From the NCBI GenBank assembly GCA_003476445.1, contig DMUF01000180.1, forward strand, positions 1 through 23,227: DNA of 23,227 bases. The letters run 5' to 3'. The notes under the pieces are model-generated. The model did not search any database. It had not been told where the DNA came from and saw nothing but the letters and a program-made list of their open reading frames with translations. The stretch's first letter is position 1; the number at the start of each line of letters is the position of its first letter. The position numbers and the translations under genes were made by a program. Positions 1-7,121 of the stretch are shown here, one piece after another. This stretch comes from Gammaproteobacteria bacterium (GTDB taxonomy: Bacteria > Pseudomonadota > Gammaproteobacteria > Pseudomonadales > Azotimanducaceae).

Positions 1-791
1 ACCGCCGCCATGCTTTCGGCAAGCATCTGAATCGTACAGTCTTGCCCTGTTCCCACGTTGATATGGCTCAGCATGGGCTTGGTTTGCGATTGGTAGAGAC
101 CCTCCTCCAGTTCCATCACGAACACGCTGGCCGCCGCCATGTCGTCCACATGAAGAAACTCGCGGCGTGGTGTTCCACTTCCCCACACCACCACCTTGGG
201 CGCACCCGCCTGCGCCGCGTCGTGAAACCGACGGAGCAGCGCGGGCACGACGTGACTGTTTTCCGCTTCGAAATTGTCCCCAGGGCCATAGAGGTTTGTC
301 GGCATGACGCTGCGATAGTCGCGCCCATGCTGCCGATTGAAGCTTTCGCAGAGTTTGATACCCGCAATCTTCGCAATGGCATAGGGTTCGTTGGTGGGTT
401 CGAGCGGACCTGTCAGCAGCGCATCTTCCCGCATCGGCTGGGGCGCATGTTTCGGGTAGATGCAGCTTGAACCCAGGAACAGCAAGCGCTGGACGCCGTG
501 GTCGTGCGCGGCACGAATCAGGTTGGTCTCGATAACCAGATTCAGTTAGATGAAGTCGGCGGGGTAGGAATTGTTGGCATGAATGCCACCCACTCGGGCC
601 GCCGCAAGGTAGAGCTGGTCAATACGATGGGCCGCGAAGAAGTCGCGCACCGCCCGCTGATCCAGCAGGTCAAGCTCTGAGCGACCGGCGGTGACAATGT
701 GTTCGTAGCCAAGTCCAGCAAGTCGTCGCACGATCGCCGATCCAACCATGCCGCGATGACCCGCCACAAATACATGAGCCGATCTGTCCAT
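1..791 (-). pseudogene. fcl: GDP-L-fucose synthase, interrupted by an in-frame TAA (3' end outside window)
   Basis: This gene would encode the NADPH-dependent epimerase/reductase that turns GDP-4-keto-6-deoxymannose into GDP-L-fucose in the cytoplasm. The ATG at 789-791 opens a Rossmann fold (VAGHRGMVGSAIVRRL, about residues 8-23) and reads on to YPADFI. Codon 82 (546-548) is then TAA, where the family normally has Tyr (E. coli has IYQN). The same frame continues without another stop to the window edge. It still encodes the family motifs GSSCIYPK, EPYAIAKIAG (the YxxxK catalytic pair), MPTNLYGP and REFLHVDDMA. The lesion is therefore one nonsense substitution, not a frameshift or deletion. 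All catalytic residues lie after the stop, so the 81-residue product should be inactive unless the stop is read through. The gene starts 5 bases after gmd, its pathway partner. A sequencing error is a real alternative. Confidence 0.9.
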
Positions 792-796
792 AGAGT

Positions 797-1918
797 CTAT
801 TTCTCGGTTGAGATTGAGACCGCGTGACCGTGGTCGCGGAGAAAGGCGTTCCGCTGCGCAATCGCCAGATCCGCTGCAACCATTTCCTTGCACATCGCAC
901 GCGCGGAGATTTCCGGCACCCAGCCCAGATGCTCGCGCGCGCGGCCCGCGTCACCAAGCAGCGTCTCCACTTCGGTGGGGCGGAAGTAGCGCGGATCAAT
1001 ACGAAGAATGACGTCCCCGACGCCGACCCCGGGGGCATTCGACCCCACGATCGCGCTGATCACGCCCACTTCGTCGACACCCGACCCGGTGAACTCGAGC
1101 TCGATACCCAGTTCCGCGGCCGACCAGCGAATGAAATCGCGCACACTGTGCTGCTCACCCGAGGCGATGACATAGTCCTCCGGCGCCGCCTGTTGCAGCA
1201 TGAGCCATTGCATGCGCACATAGTCTTTCGCATGACCCCAATCGCGGAGCGCATCGAGATTACCCATGTAGAGCGTCCGCTCCAGCCCCTGCGCGATATT
1301 GGCGAGACCGCGTGTGATCTTTCTTGTGACAAACGTTTCGCCGCGACGCGGACTTTCGTGATTGAACAGAATCCCGTTGCACGCGTACAAACCGTAGGCT
1401 TCGCGATAGTTCACCGTGATCCAGTAGGCGTAGAGTTTGGCCACAGCGTAGGGACTGCGGGGGTAGAAGGGCGTCGTCTCGCGCTGCGGCGTTTCGCGAA
1501 CCAGACCATAGAGCTCCGAGGTAGAGGCCTGATAGAACCGCGTGCGTCGTTCCAGACCGAGAAACCGGATGCTCTCCAGGAGCCGCAGGGTGCCAAGCGC
1601 ATCAACATCCGCCGTGTATTCAGGGCTCTCGAAGCTGACCGCCACATGCGACTGCGCGCCCAGGTTATACACCTCATCGGGACTCACCTCGCTCAGGATG
1701 CGGGTGAGATTGGACGAGTCCGTGAGATCGCCGTAGTGCAGCACAAACCGCCTGTCATCGACATGCGGGTCCTGGTAGATCTGGTCGACTCGCTGCGTGT
1801 TGAACGTGGACGCGCGACGCTTGATCCCATGGACCTCGTAACCCTTCTCTAGCAAAAACTCCGCCAGATAGGAGCCATCCTGTCCGGTGATCCCAGTGAT
1901 AAGCGCGCGTTTCGTCAT
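797..1918 (-). CDS. gmd: GDP-mannose 4,6-dehydratase
   Basis: The enzyme converts GDP-D-mannose to GDP-4-keto-6-deoxy-D-mannose, the first step toward GDP-L-fucose and related sugars for surface polysaccharide. The 373-residue product has the same length as E. coli Gmd. It starts MTKRALITGITGQDG, giving the GxxGxxG dinucleotide-binding motif at residues 9-15. The short-chain dehydrogenase active site is intact: STSE near 132-135, Tyr157 and Lys161 in SPYAVAKLYAYW. Family signatures NHESPRRGETFVTRKI, GNLDALRDWGHAKDYV and DPRYFRPTEVETLLGD are also present. The ATG at 1916-1918 is chosen because the fold starts there; a longer in-frame extension to 2299 overlaps hyuB and has no homology-like character. 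fcl follows after 5 bases, so the two were presumably one transcription unit. Confidence 0.97.
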   Translation of the reverse strand: MTKRALITGITGQDGSYLAEFLLEKGYEVHGIKRRASTFNTQRVDQIYQDPHVDDRRFVLHYGDLTDSSNLTRILSEVSPDEVYNLGAQSHVAVSFESPEYTADVDALGTLRLLESIRFLGLERRTRFYQASTSELYGLVRETPQRETTPFYPRSPYAVAKLYAYWITVNYREAYGLYACNGILFNHESPRRGETFVTRKITRGLANIAQGLERTLYMGNLDALRDWGHAKDYVRMQWLMLQQAAPEDYVIASGEQHSVRDFIRWSAAELGIELEFTGSGVDEVGVISAIVGSNAPGVGVGDVILRIDPRYFRPTEVETLLGDAGRAREHLGWVPEISARAMCKEMVAADLAIAQRNAFLRDHGHAVSISTEK

Positions 1919-1947
1919 ACCAAGCTCTCTGTGCTGCGGCGAGAGCG

Positions 1948-1959
1948 CCACTATAGTGG
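1948..1959 (-). promoter_or_regulatory. Perfect 12-bp palindrome containing a TATAGT -10-like hexamer upstream of gmd
   Basis: In the 73-base gap between hyuB and gmd lies CCACTATAGTGG, a perfect inverted repeat. On the minus strand it contains TATAGT (complement of 1950-1955), about 30 bases before the gmd ATG, a plausible -10 element. No good -35 stands 16-18 bases upstream. A symmetric site on a -10 box could be an operator. Both roles are inferred from position and symmetry only. Confidence 0.35.
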
Positions 1960-1991
1960 TTTGCTTTCCTTTACGGCGCGACGCAACTCGC

Positions 1992-3635
1992 TCAGGCGTC
2001 TTCGTAATCGTCGCGCGCAGCCGTCGGGCTAACGAGCCCCGCCACAACGTCGCGCTCAAGCACGGCTCGGTCGCGTGCGGCTGGCGACCCCATTCCCCCG
2101 CCGCCCGGCGTTTCGAGAACAAGCCGCGCGCCGGCTGGCACCTCATCCAGACCCTTGCCACGCAGCGCAAGACCAGAGTCCAGGCGGACCACGCCAGGCT
2201 GTCCTGCGCGGCCACCCTGACGCCCCTGCGGCGCATGCAGCACCCGATCAAACATCTTGGCGACGAGAAAGGCTTCATCGTCACGATGCCCGACCTCAAT
2301 CACCTGGCCAAGCCCGCCGCGAAGCGCACCCGGACCTGCCGAATCGATACGATATTCCTTGCGCCAGACGATGAGCGGCGCCGTGACCTCATTGATTTCG
2401 GTCGGCGTGGTTCTGACCCCCGACGGAAACGCCGTGGTGGAAAGACCATCCTTGCCTGGGCGAGCACCGGTGCCCCCGTTGAAGATCGGGTTGGTGACGA
2501 ACGGCGTCCGAGCGCCGGGCACGCTGCGGAACACGGGATTCCAAATACAGGAGGCGCCTTCAGCCGGCACACGTCCCGGAAGCGCCTGGTCGAGGCAGCC
2601 AAACACCAGGTCCGGCAGCATCTGTCCGACCGCGTGTCGAGCAGACACCGCGCGCGGGTGGCGCGCATCGAGAATCGAGTCCGGCGGCGCCGTCACCGTG
2701 ATCGCGGCCAGCGAGCCCGCATTGTTCGGTATGTCACTTCCCACAAGGCAGCGGACGGCGAAGGATGCATACGCCTCGGTGTAGGCAATCGGTACATTGA
2801 TACCGAAACGCGACGCCGGGGCGGAGCCCGCAAAATCGACATGAATACGATCGTGATCGATCGTCACCGCACAGCGCAGTTCGAGCGGTGCGTCATAGCC
2901 ATCAATGGCCATGGCGTGCCGCCACGTACCCGGGGGTAACGCCGCTATCGCATCGCGCATCCCCGCGCGCGAGCGGGTGAGTATCTCCGCGCCGATCGGG
3001 TCGAGCTGATCGAGATCGAAGGCAGCGAGCAGCGTTACCAGGGCGCGCGCGCCGGCATGGTTACACGCCGCGAGCGAATGCAGATCGCCTTCCGCGGTAG
3101 AGGGATCGCGCACATTCGCCATCACGAGGCGCATGAGGGTTTCGTCCCGCTCACCTTCCCGAAAGAGATGACAGACAGGAATACGCAGACCTTCCTCGTA
3201 GACATCGCCCGCATCGGCACCGAAGCCGCGTCCACCCACGTCAGCGATGTGGCTCGTGCTCGCGAACAGCGCAACGATCCGATTCCGATGAAAGACCGGC
3301 GAGACGACCGTGAAGTCGTTCAGATGACCTGTGCCAATCCAGGGATCGTTGGTCACAAGCACATCGCCAGGGCGCAGCCTATCGAGCGGATAGAGCGCGA
3401 GAAACTTGGGTACCGCCGCCGCCATGGCATTCACATGTCCGGGCGTACCGGTGACAGCCTGGGCGAGCATGCGACCACGCGTGTCAAAGACGCCCGCTGA
3501 CAGATCCCCAGCCTCGCGCACCACTGTGGAAAACGCCGTGCGCATGAGCGTTTGCGCCTGTTCTTCCACGATCGCGAGCAACCGATCCCAGATCAGCTGG
3601 GTGGTCAGCACTGACGAGCGGCTGCGATTGGTCAT
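1992..3635 (-). CDS. hyuB: Hydantoinase B/oxoprolinase family protein (HyuB-type)
   Basis: This is the partner subunit of HyuA in ATP-dependent hydrolysis or carboxylation of cyclic amides, ureides or ketones (N-methylhydantoinase, 5-oxoprolinase and acetophenone carboxylase relatives). The 547-residue product shows family blocks in order: VVREAGDLSAGVFDTRGRM, TGTPGHVNAM, GDVLVTNDPWIGTGHLNDF, VHVDFAGS-like segment, GINVPIAYTEAYASFAVRC, NPIFNGGTGARPGKDG, and a glycine-rich C-terminal LETPGGGGMGSP. Its ATG at 3633-3635 overlaps the hyuA TGA (3632-3634) as ATGA, which fixes the start and implies translational coupling; an upstream in-frame extension to 3683 lies inside hyuA. No third (gamma) subunit is present, so an acetone-carboxylase-type three-subunit enzyme is unlikely. 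The substrate cannot be assigned. Confidence 0.93.
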   Translation of the reverse strand: MTNRSRSSVLTTQLIWDRLLAIVEEQAQTLMRTAFSTVVREAGDLSAGVFDTRGRMLAQAVTGTPGHVNAMAAAVPKFLALYPLDRLRPGDVLVTNDPWIGTGHLNDFTVVSPVFHRNRIVALFASTSHIADVGGRGFGADAGDVYEEGLRIPVCHLFREGERDETLMRLVMANVRDPSTAEGDLHSLAACNHAGARALVTLLAAFDLDQLDPIGAEILTRSRAGMRDAIAALPPGTWRHAMAIDGYDAPLELRCAVTIDHDRIHVDFAGSAPASRFGINVPIAYTEAYASFAVRCLVGSDIPNNAGSLAAITVTAPPDSILDARHPRAVSARHAVGQMLPDLVFGCLDQALPGRVPAEGASCIWNPVFRSVPGARTPFVTNPIFNGGTGARPGKDGLSTTAFPSGVRTTPTEINEVTAPLIVWRKEYRIDSAGPGALRGGLGQVIEVGHRDDEAFLVAKMFDRVLHAPQGRQGGRAGQPGVVRLDSGLALRGKGLDEVPAGARLVLETPGGGGMGSPAARDRAVLERDVVAGLVSPTAARDDYEDA

Positions 3636-5758
3636 GTCCGCGACTCCGGACCGGAAACAACGACGCTCTGACGCTCGAGCCAAAGATGTCCGTCACGCCC
3701 AGCGCGCGCGCTGAATTCTGTCGGGACAACGACGGTGGTTTGTCCATCGGCAATCAGCAGCGGTCCGGGATAGTGGTGATCGACTGCGAGCGCCTCGCGT
3801 CGGAGCAGCCGCAGCTCCGGAGCATGATCACCGTGAGCGGCCATGAGCGGTCGATTCGCAGAATCGGCGTTTGCTGACAAGGCAGACCCCGGACCGGTTC
3901 GCGGCGCTTCTGCCACCAGCGACAAGGTCCAGCTCAGTACTTCAACATCGAGACCCGGAATTTCTCGTCCGTAGAGCCGCTGGTACTCACGCACAAACGC
4001 CGCGCGTAGCTCCGTTTGCCACGCTGCACGATCGAGTGACGGAGCCGTGGTCGCAAACAGCGTCGGGGCAAGTTCGATCCCGAGCTCATGACCCTGACCC
4101 ACATAGCGCATTGCCGCCCGCCGCTGCGCGCGCCAGGTCGCGGGATCCGGCGCCGCCAGCCGCTGGACAGCGGCGGCTTCGTTCCACATATCGGCGAACA
4201 CCGAGCCCACCGCGTCGACATCGAGCTCGCCCAGACGTTGATAGCGGGTGCGCACCACATCAAAGCGGACGGGCGCGAGCAGAAAACCCACGGCAGAACC
4301 CACACCGGCTTCTGCGGGAATCACGATCCGATCGATTCCGAGAATCCTGGCTAGTGCCGCGGCATGAAGCGGCCCGGCGCCGCCGAAGGCGATGAGCGTG
4401 CGCGACGCAAGTTCAGCACCCCACTCCGACGCGTGCGCGCGCGCTGCTGCCGCCATGTTCTCCTCGACCACGGACACGATCGCGTCCGCGCCTTCGGACA
4501 CATCCACGCCGAGCGGTGCAGCCACACGCTCCGCTATGGCGCGCGCTGCCGCCATGCGATCCGGCACCAGCGTGCCACCCGCAAACCATTCCTCGGGGAG
4601 ATGGCCCAGCACCAGATCCGCGTCCGTGACCGTAGGCTCGACACCACCACGGCCGTAGCAGGCGGGACCGGGTTCCGAAGCCGCGCTCTCAGGGCCGACC
4701 TGGACACGCTGCAGACGATCAACGCGGGCAATGGAGCCCCCACCCGCCCCGATCTCCACCATCTCGATCACAGGAATGCGCACGGGCAGCCCACTGCCCT
4801 TGCGGAACCGGTACACACGACCCACTTCGAAAGCGCGCGAGAGCAGCGGCTTGCCGTCGTCAATGAGACAGATTTTGGCCGTGGTGCCACCCATGTCGAA
4901 CGACAGAACACGATCCAGTCCATGGGTGCGCGCGAGATGGGATGCCAGGATGGCCCCGCCTGCCGGGCCGCTCTCGACCAGACGGATCGGAAACGCCCGC
5001 GCGGTCGCCAGATCCGTCAGCCCGCCGGCGGACGTCATCAACAGCAGCGGCGCCCCGTAGCCGGCTGTTCGCAGCTGCTGCTCCAGGCTTTCGAGATAGC
5101 GCGCCATCTGCGGTTTGACATAGGCATTCGCGCAGGTGGTCGAGAGACGTTCGTACTCGCGAATCTCCGGACATACCGCGGAAGAGAGCGAGAGCGAAAG
5201 ATCGGGACATGCACGCGCGAGCAACTCTGCCGCGCGACGTTCATGCGCCGGGTTCGCATAGGCATGCAGAAACCCGATCGCAAGACTTTCCACGCCCGCG
5301 GCGCGCAGGACCGGGACCAGAGCTTGCACCGCCGCCTCGTCGAGCGGCAGCCGCACGTTACCCGCCATGTCGAGACGCTCGGGCACGGTGAGACGCAGCG
5401 CGCGCGGCACGAGCGGCGTTGGGCGATCGATCGCGAGATCGTATTGATCAAAGCGATTCTCAAGCGCCATCTCGAGCGCATCGCGATGCCCGGCCGTGGT
5501 GATCAGGGCCGTGACCGCACCGCGACGCTCAATCAGCGCATTGGTCGCAAGCGTGGTTCCATGCAGCACAAGACCAATGGCCGCGGGAGCGAGTTCCGCC
5601 GCCGCCGTGACCCGGGCAAGCCCCACCATGACCGCATCGGCTGGATCACTGTAGGACGTCAGAATCTTCGCGCTGAAGCGCCGCTCGCCCAGCATCAGCA
5701 CGACGTCGGTAAACGTGCCGCCGATATCAATCGCCACCCGCGGGGTAGCCGCGTTCAC
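3632..5758 (-). CDS. hyuA: Hydantoinase A/oxoprolinase family protein (HyuA-type)
   Basis: This is the ATP-binding subunit with an actin/hexokinase-like fold; it phosphorylates or activates the substrate for the HyuB partner. The 708-residue product begins with the first phosphate loop VAIDIGGTFTDVVL (residues about 8-21) and has the second, LSFDMGGTTAKICL, near residue 286. It also has the family blocks LVESGPAGGAILAS, EIGAGGGSIARVD, SEPGPACYGRGGVEPTVTDADLVLG and LIAFGGAGPLHAAALA. I place the start at GTG 5756-5758, which overlaps the TGA of the upstream transporter (5755-5757) as GTGA. That gives the usual HyuA N-terminus directly before IDIGGT; a much longer in-frame extension would lie inside the transporter gene. 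The start/stop overlaps on both sides make transporter-hyuA-hyuB one coupled unit. Confidence 0.93.
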   Translation of the reverse strand: MNAATPRVAIDIGGTFTDVVLMLGERRFSAKILTSYSDPADAVMVGLARVTAAAELAPAAIGLVLHGTTLATNALIERRGAVTALITTAGHRDALEMALENRFDQYDLAIDRPTPLVPRALRLTVPERLDMAGNVRLPLDEAAVQALVPVLRAAGVESLAIGFLHAYANPAHERRAAELLARACPDLSLSLSSAVCPEIREYERLSTTCANAYVKPQMARYLESLEQQLRTAGYGAPLLLMTSAGGLTDLATARAFPIRLVESGPAGGAILASHLARTHGLDRVLSFDMGGTTAKICLIDDGKPLLSRAFEVGRVYRFRKGSGLPVRIPVIEMVEIGAGGGSIARVDRLQRVQVGPESAASEPGPACYGRGGVEPTVTDADLVLGHLPEEWFAGGTLVPDRMAAARAIAERVAAPLGVDVSEGADAIVSVVEENMAAAARAHASEWGAELASRTLIAFGGAGPLHAAALARILGIDRIVIPAEAGVGSAVGFLLAPVRFDVVRTRYQRLGELDVDAVGSVFADMWNEAAAVQRLAAPDPATWRAQRRAAMRYVGQGHELGIELAPTLFATTAPSLDRAAWQTELRAAFVREYQRLYGREIPGLDVEVLSWTLSLVAEAPRTGPGSALSANADSANRPLMAAHGDHAPELRLLRREALAVDHHYPGPLLIADGQTTVVVPTEFSARAGRDGHLWLERQSVVVSGPESRT

Positions 5759-6990
5759 TGCGCACCGCCCCGGCGTACCTCTGTGCTTTGCTCCTGCACC
5801 GGATGATGCGGCACCAGACGCCAGAGCGACGATCGCGCCCACACGATGCACATGACCAGGGTCATGAGTACGCCGCAGGTCACGAGCGCGAGCGCAGGCC
5901 CTAGCGCATCGACCAACAGCCCGTTCAGCAGGGCGCCCAAGGGCCCCGCGCCCTGAAAGGAGAACGCATAGAAGGCCATGATGCGCGCACGCTGCGACTC
6001 TGGAGCCTGCACCTGCATGATGGTGCGAGCCATGGTCATGGCTACCCCACCGCACACACCCCAGAAGAACACGCCAAGCGCAAAGATGGTGAGCGCCGGA
6101 GCAAACGCGGCGAAGACCAGCACCAGGGCGCCGAGTACTTGCGCCAGTACCAGCGCACGCCCCTGTCGCCGCACATCACCGAACCGCAGCAGAAACAGGA
6201 TGCTGGACACAAGGCCGAGGCTGTTGCAGGTGTTTACGAAAGCGAGATCGCCCGCCGATCCGTCGAAAACCTCGCGCACAAGCAAGGGCATCGTGACGAT
6301 GAACGAACCCATGAAGAACATCGCCATGGCTACATTCTGCACGACGATCATGCGCATCGAAGGCGATGCGAACACGGTGCGCGCGCCTTCCAGCACCGAT
6401 TGCAAGAGCGGTGCCGAGGGGCCGGAATGACGCCGCTCGACGCCCGGATGAATGCGTGAAAATACAAAGACGCCTGCCGCGAGCACCAGCGACTGCGCTG
6501 CGAGGATCGGAATGGCGCCGACGGTATCCAAGAGCGCAGCCAAGGCAAAACCCGCGATCTGCAGCCCGAACTGGATAACGCTGGTGAGCATGACCGCGCG
6601 CTGCACCCGCCCCTCTGCCACCTGAGTCAGGAGTCCATCCCGCGCAGGAGTTACAAACGCCTGAGCGGTGCCCATGAGGACGGCATAACAGAGCATCGTG
6701 GTGAACGTAAGCGCTTCGAACCCGACCACCGCAACCAGCAGCAGCGGCGCGAGCGCGGCTATCGACTGCGCCACCAGAACTATGCGCCGCCCGCCCAGAC
6801 GATCGGCAAGGCTGCCGCCAACGAGAATGAGCAGCGTACCCGGCAATAGCAGCGCCATCTGCGCAAGCCCCACCCGCTCCGGCGACTCACGCAAGACCAG
6901 GGTCACAAGCCACGCAAACATCACCCCCTGCAGCCCGAAGGCAAGGAACCAGGAGCCAGTGCCGATCAGATACAACCGTAAGGGGCGCAC
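5755..6990 (-). CDS. MFS transporter (about 11-12 TM, MFS_3/EntS-like)
   Basis: This is an inner-membrane major facilitator of 411 residues with hydrophobic segments spread along its length. The typical loop 2-3 motif, GGSLADRLGGRRIVLVAQS, lies near residues 58-76. The central loop (IHPGVERRHSGPSAP) separates the two halves, as in MFS_3 exporters related to enterobactin exporter EntS. The start is GTG 6988-6990, preceded by GAGGGA about 5 bases upstream. That SD overlaps the stop codon of the mini-ORF 6997-7095. The 3' end overlaps the hyuA GTG, so the carrier is made with HyuA/HyuB. It probably moves the hydantoinase substrate or its product. The direction of transport is not shown by the sequence. 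Confidence 0.9.
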   Translation of the reverse strand: MRPLRLYLIGTGSWFLAFGLQGVMFAWLVTLVLRESPERVGLAQMALLLPGTLLILVGGSLADRLGGRRIVLVAQSIAALAPLLLVAVVGFEALTFTTMLCYAVLMGTAQAFVTPARDGLLTQVAEGRVQRAVMLTSVIQFGLQIAGFALAALLDTVGAIPILAAQSLVLAAGVFVFSRIHPGVERRHSGPSAPLLQSVLEGARTVFASPSMRMIVVQNVAMAMFFMGSFIVTMPLLVREVFDGSAGDLAFVNTCNSLGLVSSILFLLRFGDVRRQGRALVLAQVLGALVLVFAAFAPALTIFALGVFFWGVCGGVAMTMARTIMQVQAPESQRARIMAFYAFSFQGAGPLGALLNGLLVDALGPALALVTCGVLMTLVMCIVWARSSLWRLVPHHPVQEQSTEVRRGGAQ

Positions 6991-6996
6991 CGTCCC

Positions 6997-7095
6997 TCAG
7001 CGTCCCGAGGAAGGAATGTGCTGCGTGAGCGCGTCAGCATGCGCGGACACGAATGCTCCTGCCACGCCCGGAACCACATCGTCATTCAAGTGCAT
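6997..7095 (-). CDS. Possible 32-residue small protein or leader peptide before the MFS gene
   Basis: An ATG at 7093-7095 is preceded on the minus strand by a purine-rich GGGGAGGGAAGGGCG, one of the strongest SD-like sequences in the window. The frame encodes MHLNDDVVPGVAGAFVSAHA followed by DALTQHIPSSGR, then TGA at 6997-6999. That stop overlaps the SD of the MFS gene, whose GTG is 6 bases further on. This geometry is what translational coupling or a leader peptide would look like. There is no signal peptide, membrane segment or recognisable domain. The alternative is that the SD-like tract is chance purine richness and the gap is untranslated. Confidence 0.35.
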   Translation of the reverse strand: MHLNDDVVPGVAGAFVSAHADALTQHIPSSGR

Positions 7096-7121
7096 CGCCC
7101 TTCCCTCCCCGTCGCGCAACC

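Noticed and set aside
824..1852. Long open frames antisense to gmd, hyuA and other genes (several above 300 codons)
   Set aside because: They mirror the codon bias of well-identified genes on the other strand and show no domain or start signals.
797..2299. Long extended reading frame upstream of gmd, and similar extensions of hyuA, SLC13 and DUF3080
   Set aside because: High GC keeps frames open. The extensions overlap real genes, lack ribosome binding sites and have no family character, so the shorter starts were used.
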